Source: Anadara kagoshimensis
Lineage: Eukaryota > Mollusca > Bivalvia > Arcoida > Arcidae
Direction: 5' to 3'
DNA length: 64,000 nt
Assembly (NCBI GenBank): GCA_021292105.1
Contig: CM037864.1
Location: 47,690,094-47,754,093 of the forward strand
Part shown: positions 12,301-23,480 of the stretch, piece after piece
Numbering within the stretch: the stretch's first letter is position 1
Layout: the number at the start of each line of letters is the position of its first letter
Notes under the pieces: generated by a model
Databases searched by the model: none
Seen by the model: only the letters and a program-made list of their open reading frames with translations
Told to the model about the DNA's origin: nothing
Position numbers and translations under genes: made by a program

Positions 12301-13440
12301 ACAGTAACATGTATATGTGACAAAACGACAAAAACTAACAGTAGAAACAAATTAAAGACGTCAAAACGGTTGTCGCTGAGAGTAAACCCAACAGCAGGGA
12401 CACGTATACATGTCAAACAGGTTACCACAGAGAACAAAACAACAACAGAGACAATTAAATAGGTCAAAACGGTTAAATTGTCACGGACAGTAAAACGAAC
12501 AACAGTGACACTTAATGTCAATATTTTAATACATTTTAGCCTCTGTCGACACAACATGCAAACAAATATTACCGTATCTGTTATTCAGTGTTTTAAGTGT
12601 TTCCTACCTTTTGCATTTTCTATGTCTCTTTTGCAAATCCTTTTATCTCCGAGGTCAACTGCTGTCTCGCAACATTTCAAGAATTCTTTCAGGATCATTT
12701 TGGAACATTTTCTTGCATTAATTGTTGTCCTTTCATGGGATGGTTTCTTTGTCGTTTCGTATGTAGTCCTCTCCATTATGGCTGTATCGTCAGCGTTAAT
12801 TCTACCCAACGTATCCTGGAACTTCCTTCCGCCATACTGATTTTCCAACGATTTGATCAAAGATTCAATATTTCTCTTTATGCGATCACAATCACCGTCG
12901 GGTATTTCTGCTTTAGCTCCATATTTCTTCAAAATATCAGACCGAAGAGATAGTTTTCTCAATGGCATCACCTGCAGGTATTTTCTCAATAGCCTCAGAC
13001 TGAATTTGTTCTACCTCGACTTCGACTGTTTCTCCCCACCCGTTTGTAGGGCGCTCGATAGTGTTGCAAAAATGTTTCATCAAGAAATGAAGACTGGAAA
13101 TGTCAAAGTCCGTTTCTACTGGGGTCATATCATTAAGGTCGTGAAATAAATTACAAATTAACGTCGGTAATTTTTGTTTTTCTTCATTTTCGTATTTCCC
13201 TCGCAGCTGCTCGAGTGTCAGTTCTTGGAATGGTGGTACTATAGTTCGCTCAACGATTTCAAACAGTAATCCTCTACATGACCTCACAATTAACATACAA
13301 CATTTGACAAAGTTTTTCCTTTCTTTTGTGGTTGAAGTGTTCCAGTCTCCTGACATTATTGACTATCTAAAATACGAAAAATCATGTGAAGCATTACTGT
13401 CCAAATCACTTTGTCTGTGACAGTGAATTCTGCCTTGTCT

Positions 13441-13450
13441 CTATATAAAA
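13441..13450 (-). promoter_or_regulatory. Putative TATA box of A1
   Basis: On the minus strand this reads ttttatatag, about 85 bp upstream of the exon 1 ATG. The same box is kept at the same distance in A2 (21568-21577) and A3 (45849-45858), inside conserved flank. This is inference from position and conservation. Confidence 0.45.
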
Positions 13451-13477
13451 CCCGATAAACTTGAATAATGATAGATG

Positions 13478-14111
13478 TGAGCTAAAAAGTGAATGTATTT
13501 GCACACATGCTTGTACGAGAAGTCCCTGTTGGCCAGTATGCGAAAGTGTACATATGACTTCAGTCTACACTGTTGAATGTCCTTGGGTAAATGCAAGTAT
13601 TTAAATAGGATTATGAGGATTACTTGGGTTGTATATGGGTTTCAAGTCTTTGGACCAAGTTTGTAGTAGCATTTTATTATATAAAGAGAAATAAATCACC
13701 AATAATTCCAATGGATGGGAAAAAATCTGAAATTAAGAATACTTTTTTTACTCGAAAAGAACAACAAATTTTAAAATTTTAATTTTTGTGTAGGATAATA
13801 TACATGTAACTAATGTATCAACAAAATAGTTTTAAACCAAAAGCAAGTACATGTTACTTACTTAAACAGTCAGTTGACTATCATCCAGAGCTCTAAAGAC
13901 TAAAATCATTCATGTTTTGATATAAAAATTATCAAGGTTTGTTAATGTGTAAAAAATAATTTTAAAGGTAAGATTTTGCTAATGATGTCACCTATGTTTA
14001 TAAAATTACTATTTTTTTTATTAATTTTGTCTCTAGTTGAATAAACTTAGGTAAATGGAGAAAAAAATTTCACTTGCATAAAATTTCAAAATTTGGTTTT
14101 AAGACTCCAAA
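13478..14111. other. Spacer between A1 and A2, nothing recognised
   Basis: This AT-rich stretch is not shared with the duplicated blocks. No protein-like frame or repeat unit is seen. Confidence 0.6.
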
Positions 14112-15129
14112 TTTCAGATTTTTACCACTCACTGTCAGGAAAGTTATGCACATTGCTAGACCAAAGAAACAGATACCAATTGATATGGTGGAGCATCAAT
14201 CAGTCACTCAATCGCCAATCCTGAAACTTGGAAGATGTGCATCATAAAATCACATGCGATACAATTTTAAAGAGACTGTCGGAATTTTTAGGATTTATAA
14301 TTTTTTTTATTGTTAACCCTTCAAGTAACAGGACCGGGTGGGTTTTTTTACCTTACCAAGTCGGCAGAATTTTTTTTTTTTTGGGTTGGGGGGGGGGTAA
14401 CTATTTCAAATACAAATGCCTTTGATCACATCTTCAAACATGGCCTAGATGCTGGAGCTGCTTTACACTCGAGTAGTGCCAATGTTCAGTCAGCACCACG
14501 CCCCTTCTGGTCTCCTAACTTCGCGTGAAATCTGTCCATTTTCTATGAAAATATCCAAGTGTCATTATTTTAACCTTGGATGTAAAGGCGCCAAGTGTAA
14601 TCAAATAAATAAAATACCTGAAAATATTAGATCTATCTAGTTAACTCTAAACTAAAAATGGGAATAGATCGCCATTTCTTTCCATCGTCTGCTAAATTTG
14701 GCGCGTGAACTTACGTCTTATTCTCCCAACAGTAGTTTCCTCTTTTCTCAAACGAGCACCCATATTTACAGAGGCTAAAAATATTGGCGACATAACAAAT
14801 AAAAAATAATTATACTAGTCCATGTCTAACCTAGTCTCAAAAGCAAAGCAAATACTTTGAAAACTGACAAATAAGTTGAACATTTGAACTTTCAACAGGG
14901 AAGTGAGGCCAGGTGCTCCGGAAATGTAAGCACCACCTGTATAGCTATTCGGGTGCGACTTGATTCAGTAGATCGACATGTGGCGTTGGAAAGTTTAAGA
15001 TTTAGATCCAGTGTTGGCGGGGCTCTTGTTAGAAATATTTAGCGCAACCGGTGTACGTCGATTGAGCCGAATAAAATCGGTACCGGCGAGCACAGTCATT
15101 GTTCTCTTTCATGATCCCACAAAATCGAC

Positions 15130-15690
15130 AGCCATGTATATTAATATTCTGAGTGATTAAATATTGACTGGGGAGTAAAACACCATTATTAGATCTCTTC
15201 TCCTCCGCCACGGTGATCCCAAAATCGACATCCATGTAGTATGATATAAGTGAAAAATATTGACTGGGGCGTAAAACACCGGCATTACTTATTTCCCTTG
15301 TCCTCTTTGAACAAAAATCGACAATCATGTACATATAAGTGACTAAATCTTGACTGGGGCGTAAAACACCATTGACTTGTCTAAGTGAACCAATCTTTAC
15401 CAGCATCAAATGTATCATTACTCAGTCATTGTTTTTGTCCTCCCTGGTCTAAAAATCGACAGCCATGTATGGTATAAGTGATTAAATCTTGACTGGGGCG
15501 TAAAACACCATAACTTGGATCTCTTGTCCTCCCTGGTCTCAAAATCGACAGCCATGTATGGTATAAGTGACTAAATCTTGACTGGGGCGTAAAACACCAT
15601 AACTTGGATCTCTTGTCCTCCCTGGTCTCAAAATCGACAGCCATGTATGGTATAAGTGACTAAATCTTGACTGGGGCGTAAAACACCATT
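15130..15690. repeat. 89-bp tandem satellite in A2
   Basis: Copy of the 6950-7560 array, with the same unit number and order. It is recognised by 'ttgactggggcgtaaaacac' recurring at 89-bp steps. Confidence 0.9.
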
Positions 15691-17067
15691 ACTTATCCAA
15701 ATATGTTCCATTCCTATTCATACTACAAAAATGCATCCTTGTCAAATGTGTTAAATATATCACCGTGGAATTTTACGATTTTCACAGTCATGAATAATTT
15801 TATAATATCTTTAACTTATTTGTAAAGCATTATTGTATATTTTATCTATTTACCGTTGAGAAGTTATTTATAGCACGTCATGTACATATCTTTTAACTGT
15901 TTACCGTTTTATTACATAAGTTATAGTATTTATGGTCAAATTATTATATATATTTTACTTCGTATTATCGCCCATTACGGGAAATGAATGTCCGCACCTG
16001 TCTAATGCGGATCAACGTTATTGACTCTATTGTCAAATATTCTTAATGACTCGCTTGCCCCTAGCTACCCGCTGATATTACGTATTTAATACTTATATTT
16101 GTGAAAAACATATTGTTTGAAAAATAACTATATATTGTCTAATGTCGACAACAGAAATCAGACTCGCTTGGGCTGTCCATCGAGACACATGTAAATTTGT
16201 ACATAAAGTTTAGAAACTGTATATAGAGTTACGTCTTTTATTTATATAAATTGAATATAGCAAATTATTCTGTAACCGCCTCACAACAGAAATTTAGCGG
16301 TTATAAATAGATGTAGCATGACATCTATCGATCTTTCCAACGCTAAAAACATGCAGGTGGTTTTTTTAAATAAAGTATTTATCACAATGTGTCATAGGAG
16401 TTGTTATTACAACAAATAAAATATATACACGTATATACTTTACTTTTTATTGGAAAATTCAGATCACCCACTCACATAAAATATGACTTTATAATACAGT
16501 GTATAATTATTTAACCAATCAGAAATGTAAAAAACTGCATTAACAATTTATTAATACTGTCATGTGCATTCACAAAGTATACGTAGCACATGACAAAATA
16601 ATGCATTCACAAAGTAGCACATGACAAAATAATGCATTCACAAAGTATAGCACATGCATTAACAAATACTACTACTGCTACTACTAATGCTAAAACTACG
16701 AAATTTTATTAAATGTCACACATTTAGATTACATTTTAAAATATTGAAAGTTATATACAAATAAAGCTAAATGTCCAGTCTCTTGTGCTAACTGATCAAT
16801 AAACAAAAATTAAAAAAATATTTGAAAATTGGTATACTGATAAACTTTAATTTTTAAAGTTGCCAAAAACTAAGTGCCTTGATAACAAAGTGATGATTCT
16901 GGAATGCTTCAAATGTCAGCTGGTATCAATGAATATTTACCTATACAATAAAAAAGAAGAACATTATATGTTTAACAAATTACAATAAATTAACCGTACA
17001 TCATTAAGTACATTGGGCACACCCGAGCCTTCTTAAGAGAACCACAACGATCAAACCTGTCAACCTC

Positions 17068-17103
<36 letters not shown>

Positions 17104-17341
17104 AACGTTTAAAAAAGAAGGAATTGTGTCTTTCTGATTACATTAATATTACAGTTCATTAATTCTGTAACATTACATGTTTAATATATAAGATACAAAT
17201 CAGTTGCATGGCGGTATAAAGTATAGTCTACACACTCAAACATTCTTAACAAATATATATACTGTCATGTGCTACCTTTGAATATTTATGAAAGTAGCAT
17301 ATGACAATACTTACACAATAAAAACCAACAACTTTCAACCA

Positions 17342-17380
<39 letters not shown>

Positions 17381-17902
17381 AATTTAGGACAACACAATCT
17401 CGGATCTTATTGCAATAGGCCAAGTTCATGTAATGTCATGTACATAACTGAATTAATCATCACCATACGTAATGCCTCGTTACTTACAACATAATACGTA
17501 CTTTAAGTCGTTTTACGGTCTTTCTGTAATTTCTCGATTTCATCCTTTAATTTCTGATTTTCTTTCTCAAGGCCTTCTATTTTTCTATTGGCCTACAATA
17601 AAGAAGTTATATTAAGATTACCATATTATAAAATGTCTCATTTCATTGATCAACTTGGCCACATTAGAAGCACGATGTTTGGCCAGTTGTTTGTCTATTA
17701 TATTGGTTACCAATCAAAAACAAACACACTAATCCATGTACGAATCACAATCCAGAAGCAAAGTAAAAACTTTGGAAACGACAAGTTAGGTTATATGCCA
17801 ATAGAATAAACCCAAAGTTAACAGATACTGCATGTGGGCAAATTTACGGCTACTTATAGTATAATAACCAAATATTACATGACAGTTTAAAACACTAGAA
17901 AA

Positions 17903-18335
17903 GCCGCGGTGGCCTGATGGATAAGACGCCAGTTTGCAAATCTATCACTGTGAGTTAAGAGTTCTATTCATACCACATGTTGGAATGTGAATTTTCCTTG
18001 TCGTTGGCCTTTAATGGTTCACCTGATTGACTGAATGGTGTTTAACACTACAGCTAAAAATGCTTCACTTATATCGATCTTCACCAGCTATAGGTGGAGT
18101 GGCAGAAATTGCGACTTTGCAAGTGCGGTGAGACTAATGTGCAGGAAACGTTCTTTAACGTGCTACGCCTACCGTTACACAGAATATCAGCTTTTAATGT
18201 TTCTTCCGAAGAAAACCAAAAGAAAGAAATTAAGTCACTACATACTTTTATTCCTAAGCTTTGGTCAACCCGATCCCACGACCTTCCGTATACGAAGCAA
18301 GCACTCTACCGTAGTGTTTGTACGATCTAGGGAAT
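17903..18335 (+). mobile_element. tRNA-Arg-derived SINE in A2 intron 2
   Basis: Copy of the SINE at 9773-10205, differing by a few bases. It is carried along by the block duplication and is not an independent insertion. Confidence 0.65.
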
Positions 18336-18889
18336 TACTAGTATCATATTTCCCAATAACCCATCGAGTGCCAAACAAATGACTGACTTGAACAATATAG
18401 AGCAGAAAAGGCATGCCATTTCAAACGTGTCCCAAAATAAATTCCAAATTGGAAATTCAAACCGAATATATGATCAAAATTTGAAAAGCCAATCACACAT
18501 CTATTCCACATGTGAAGTTTCATAAAGATCTATTAAATAGTTTTCAAGAAAATTCGCGATCAAAATGTTGGCGGAGTAAATGGAGTTAACATTACGATGG
18601 TATATGTCCCTCCACCAAAATCCAATGGGTGGGGGGATACCGTAATTAACCAGACACAATATCAGAGATCGAATATCAAGTACTATATATACACAATGTA
18701 CCTTGCTAACGTGTCCTTTCAGTTGTTCAACTAATTTTCTCAACTCACGTAATGCGATTTCTTGTTGACGGAATGTTTCTTGTGGATCTGCACCAGCTGC
18801 CTTTAAAATTCTGAAATATTAAAAGAATAGCCAATCTCGGTTGTCGCAGAGAATAAAACCAACACTAGAAACACATACTTATATATATA

Positions 18890-20420
18890 TATGTCAAAAC
18901 TCTTGTCGCTGAGAGTTAAACCAATGACAGAACACTTATACATAAAAAAACGGTTGTCGTTGAGAGAAAAACCAACTGCATGGCCACTTATATATGACCA
19001 AACGGTTGTTGTTGAAAGTAAAACCAACGACAGGAACACTTATATATGGCCAAACGGTTGTTGGTGAAAGTAAAACCAACGACAGGAACACTTATATATG
19101 ACCAAACGGTTGTTGGTGAAAGTAAAACCAACGACAGGAACACTTATATATGGCCAAACGGTTGTTGGTGAAAGTAAAACCAACGACAGGAACACTTATA
19201 TATGGCCAAACGGTTGTTGTTGAAAGTAAAACCAACGACAGGAACACTTATATATGACCAAACGGTTGTTGTTGAAAGTAAAACCAACGACAGGAACACT
19301 TATATATGGCCAAACGGTTGTTGGTGAAAGTAAAACCAACGACAGGAACACTTATATATGACCAAACGGTTGTTGTTGAAAGTAAAACCAACGACAGGAA
19401 CACTTATTTATGGCAAAACGGTTGTTGCTGAAAGTAAAACCAACGACAGGAACACTTATATATGGCCAAACGGTTGTTGGTGAAAGTAAAACCAACGACA
19501 GGAACACTTATAAATGACCAAACGGTTGTTGTTGAAAGTAAAACCAACGACAGGAACACTTATATATGGCCAAACGGTTGTTGCTGAAAGTAAAACTAAC
19601 AACAGGAACACTTATACATGTCAAAATGGTTGTCACTGAAAGTAAAACCAACGACAGGAACACTTATACATGTCAAAATGGTTGTCACTGAAAGTAAAAC
19701 CAACAACAGGAACACTTATACATGTCAAAATGGTTGTCACTGAAAGTAAAACCAACGACAGGAACACTTATACATGTCAAAATGGTTGTCACTGAAAGTA
19801 AAAACCAACGACAGGAACACTTATACATGTCAAAATGGTTGTCGCTAAAAGTAAAACCAACGACAGGAACACTTATACATGTCAAAATGGTTGTCGCTGA
19901 AAGTAAAACCAACAACAGGAACACTTACATGTCAAAATGTTTTTTTTCTTTTGTCACTGAAAGTAAAACTAACAACAGGAACGCGTATACATGTCAAAAT
20001 AGTTGTCACTGAAAGATAAACCAACGACAGGAACACTTATACATGTCAAAATGGTTGTCACTGAAAGTAAAACCAACAACAGGAACACTTACATGTCAAA
20101 ATGGTTGTCGCTGAAAGTAAAACCAACGACAGGAACACTTATACATGTCAAAATGGTTGTCACTGAAAGTAAAACCAACAACAGGAACACTTACATGTCA
20201 AAATGGTTGTCGCTGAAGTAAAACCAACAACGGGAACACTTACATGTCAAAATGTTTTTTTTTCTTTTGTCGCTGAGAGTAAAACTAACGACAGGAACAC
20301 TAATACATGTCAAAATGGTTGTCACTGAGAGTTAACCCAACAACAGAACATACACAACGGTTGTCGCTGAGAGTAAAACCAAACACATAAACGCTTATAT
20401 ATACTTTGCTAAGGGAAAAA
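18890..20420. repeat. 52-bp minisatellite in A2 intron 1
   Basis: Copy of the 10770-12300 array, with about the same number of units and the same left/right split of two unit subtypes. A few units differ by 1-bp indels. Confidence 0.93.
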
Positions 20421-21567
20421 CCAATGACAGTAACATGTATATGTGACAAAACGACAAAAACTAACAGTAGAAACAAATTAAAGACGTCAAAACGGTGTCG
20501 CTGAGAGTAAACCCAACAGCAGGGACACGTATACATGTCAAACAGGTTACCACAGAGAACAAAACAACAACAGAGACAATTAAATAGGTCAAAACGGTTA
20601 AATTGTCACGGACAGTAAAACGAACAACAGTGACACTTAATGTCAATATTTTAATACATTTTAGCCTCTGTCGACACAACATGCAAACAAATATTACCGT
20701 ATCTGTTATTCAGTGTTTTAAGTGTTTCCTACCTTTTGCATTTTCTATGTCTCTTTTGCAAATCCTTTTATCTCCGAGGTCAACTGCTGTCTCGCAACAT
20801 TTCAAGAATTCTTTCAGGATCATTTTGGAACATTTTCTTGCATTAATTGTTGTCCTTTCATGGGATGGTTTCTTTGTCGTTCCGTATGTAGTCCTCTCCA
20901 TTATGGCTGTATCGTCAGCGTTAATTCTACCCAACGTATCCTGGAACTTCCTTCCGCCATACTGATTTTCCAACGATTTGATCAAAGATTCAATATTTCT
21001 CTTTATGCGATCACAATCACCGTCGGGTATTTCTGCTTTAGCTCCATATTTCTTCAAAATATCAGACCGAAGAGATAGTATTTTCTCAATGGCATCACCT
21101 GCAGGTATTTTCTCAATAGCCTCAGACTGAATTTGTTCTACCTCGACTTCGACTGTTTCTCCCCACCCGTTTGTAGGGCGCTCGATAGTGTTGCAAAAAT
21201 GTTTCATCAAGAAATGAAGACTGCTAATGTCAAAGTCCGTTTCTACTGGGGTCATATCATTAAGGTCGTGAAATAAATTACAAATTAACGTCGGTAATTT
21301 TTGTTTTTCTTCATTTTCGTATTTCCCTCGCAGCTGCTCGAGTGTCAGTTCTTGGAATGGTGGTACTATAGTTCGCTCAACGATTTCAAACAGTAATCCT
21401 CTACATGACCTCACAATTAACATACAACATTTGACAAAGTTTTTCCTTTCTTTTGTGGTTGAAGTGTTCCAGTCTTCTGACATTATTGACTATCTAAAAT
21501 ATGAAAAATCATGTGAAACATTACTGTCCGAATCACTTTGTCTGTGACAGTGAATTCTGCCTTGTCT

Positions 21568-21577
21568 CTATATAAAA
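21568..21577 (-). promoter_or_regulatory. Putative TATA box of A2
   Basis: Minus-strand ttttatatag, 85 bp upstream of the ATG at 21483, at the same distance as in A1. No direct evidence of a transcription start exists in the sequence. Confidence 0.45.
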
Positions 21578-21603
21578 CCCGATAAACTTGAATAATGATA
21601 GAT

Positions 21604-22560
21604 ATTTAAAGGCCATGCGAATCTGTGATTAGTGTATAATATTTAAGCATGGAGAAATAGAGTTTTTGCTATGGGAATTTAACATGTTAAAAAACTGATA
21701 AATGTTAAATCTTTTGCGCATAGGAGGTGAAACGCCACCGATGGCATCATGATCACTTCCGGAGTCACGGAATATCGACATGACAAATCCCCAAAGCGCC
21801 AACATTTTCCCCTTTTACAGAAATACTATATAAAAATAGCAGAAGCACATACAGAATTTCAGTTACTCCTAGGCACAATTAAGTGAAGAATATCAAACAT
21901 TATTTAAGTTTATTTGACTTTCTATAGAAATAAAGTACCACTGACTGTCACAAAACAGTGTTTAGGACAGTAGAAGATATAACCTTTTCAAACTACACTT
22001 AATGTAATAATACACAAACTATAAGTATAAAATTAAATGAAGAAAAACAACTCATAAAGTATGCAACTTTCTTCTACATTGTTAATGTCAACCACCACTT
22101 CTGCACTAATTGTATTGGTTCGATTTGTTTTCCGCCAATGTCATGGTTACTTATATGATTTGTTGTAGTGTTGTGTATTGCTATTGAAATACTTTTATAA
22201 ATATAAGTGATATCAAAACAAAAACTTACATAATCATTGGATAAAGTCATTCCCCCCCACCCATGTACTATGACCCTGAACCGGCATTCAAGAAATTTCT
22301 TTCAAGGGTGAAAATATTATTATCACAATTTCTTAAAATGTTTGCAATCTGATTGGATCATTACCCAAATATAAATTCATTCACTTAATTTTAATTGGGG
22401 TGTTTGTTTAATTTGGGTGTTTGTAATCGAAGTAACCTTTTGCTTATTTGCTTTTTTATCTTGTTGAATTAAATATTGAGATTATTGACATTTACAGCTG
22501 TGTTCTCCAATTAGAATTAAGAAACAGAAATATGGATAAATTTGCTGAGTTAGAATGATA
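21604..22560. other. Non-coding part of block B1, no gene seen
   Basis: AT-rich sequence repeated at about 45886-46990 with roughly 95% similarity by eye. Compared with the B2 copy it lacks about 165 bp next to a C run near 22250. No protein-like frame is found. Confidence 0.55.
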
Positions 22561-22990
22561 TTGTTAACAACGGCCGGTGGATCAGGAAGTAACTTCACTT
22601 TAGGTTGCGGTTAAGGGTGATATGGTTACAACGGCCGGTGAATCAGGAAGTAACTTTACTTTAGGTTGCGGTTAAGGGTAATATGGTTACAACAGCCGGT
22701 GAATCAGGAAGTAACTTCACTTTAGGTTGCGGTTAAGAGTGATATGGTTGCAACGGCCGGTGAATCAGGAAGTAACTTGACTTTAGGTTGCGGTTAAGGG
22801 TGATATGGTTACAACGGCCGGTGAATCAGGAAGTAACTTCACTTTAGGTTGCGGTTAAGGGTGATATGGTTACAACGGCCGGTGAATCAGGAAGTAACTT
22901 GACTTTAGGTTGCGATTAAGGGTGATATGGTTACAACGGCCGGTGAATCAGGAAGTAACTTCACTTTAGGTTGCGGTTAAGAGTGATATG
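22561..22990. repeat. 61-bp tandem repeat, about seven units
   Basis: The landmark 'cggccggtgaatcaggaagt' recurs at 22571, 22632, 22693 and 22754 and onward in exact 61-bp steps. A degenerate unit follows near 23100-23160. The B2 copy at 46990-47120 has only two full units. Confidence 0.93.
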
Positions 22991-23269
22991 GACCCAGACT
23001 GACTGTAAATGTTACTAATAATATATGATACATGCTAGAAATATGAATAAATGTTGTTCTTGAAGAGATCAATCTGTAGCTGTAAAACACATGAAATTGT
23101 TTACAACGGCCGGTGAATCAGAGTACTTTCACTTTCGGCTGCGATTAAGGGTGATATGGACCCATACAGGTTCGAAGTTCCAAAACACCCTGCTTAAACT
23201 CTATATAACTAATAAAATATATACATGTACATACATCTTAGAAGGTTCTGGAAGAGATCAATCTAGCAT

Positions 23270-23480
23270 ACGGACCAAATCAAAAACAAACATACTATTC
23301 TATGTCTGAATCATAATCCTAAAGCAAAGTAAATACTTTGTAACTGACAAGTTAGGATAGACACGTGTACTTCCACCAGGGAAGTGAGACCGGGTGCTCC
23401 GGAAGGGTAAGCATCTCCTGTTCAGCTTGCTAACACCCGCCACGTTTGCAATCAAAATTGTGTGAAAGGAGCGATTGAAA
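23270..23480 (-). mobile_element. RT-P retroelement 3' end, reverse
   Basis: Landmarks 'gggaagtgagaccgggtgct', 'ccggaagggtaagca' and 'acacccgccacgtttgc' match the RT-P 3' end in reverse orientation. The matching insertion is at 47405-47610, so it predates the A-B duplication. Confidence 0.75.

Larger units (their letters stand above)
9374..13356 (-). pseudogene. Type A DZIP3-like HEPN gene, copy A1 (frameshifted)
   Basis: Three inferred coding exons on the minus strand: 13356-12608, 10681-10572 and 9462-9374. Exon 1 encodes the DZIP3-like HEPN region, with the family block ETDFDI. Exon 2 starts EFLKAAGADPQE and is helical. Exon 3 resembles a short coiled coil. Compared with A2 and A3, exon 1 lacks 2 bp near 12953-12956, so the frame leaves the HEPN region at ...DAIEK and stops after about five codons. 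Exon 3 also lacks 1 bp in a T run, giving ANRK then stop. HEPN domains of this kind are fused to immune-type domains in molluscs. Here only coiled coil follows. The A1 copy is probably dead, unless the 2-bp gap is an assembly error. Confidence 0.7.
5983..13477. repeat. Segmental duplication block A1
   Basis: This block of about 7.5 kb matches 14112-21603 almost base for base and 41430-45885 more loosely. It carries one type A HEPN gene copy, its intron minisatellite, a SINE and an 89-bp satellite. The left border with A2 falls near 'cagatttttaccactcac' and the right border just after the putative TATA box. The flank at 5890-5985 also matches 41440-41515, so the ancestral unit began further left than the A2 copy does. 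Confidence 0.9.
17503..21483 (-). pseudogene. Type A DZIP3-like HEPN gene, copy A2 (exon 2 frameshift)
   Basis: Inferred exons are 21483-20733 (751 nt, phase 1 end, donor gtagga), 18810-18702 and 17592-17503. Exon 1 is fully open for 250 residues. Residues 81-86 are ETDFDI, the block shared with type B, and the HEPN active-site helix near residues 138-147 reads LRSDILKKYG, so the family's RNxxxH motif is missing its Asn and His. Exon 3 is intact and reads ANRKIEGLEKENQK, a coiled coil ending DRKTT-stop. Exon 2 lacks one A compared with A1 and A3 near 18805, which gives an immediate stop after the splice. If that base is restored in the true genome the protein would be 316 residues. No signal peptide or membrane segment is seen, so it is probably cytosolic. 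Confidence 0.72.
14112..21603. repeat. Segmental duplication block A2
   Basis: Nearly identical to block A1 with an offset of about 8.1 kb. Differences are mainly single-base changes and short indels in homopolymers, microsatellites and the minisatellite. To the right it continues without a break into sequence that is itself copied after A3. Confidence 0.92.

Noticed and set aside
12478-12953. Plus-strand frames opposite the type A HEPN exon
   Set aside because: Shadows of the minus-strand exon. The minus-strand translation matches type B and has correct splice borders.
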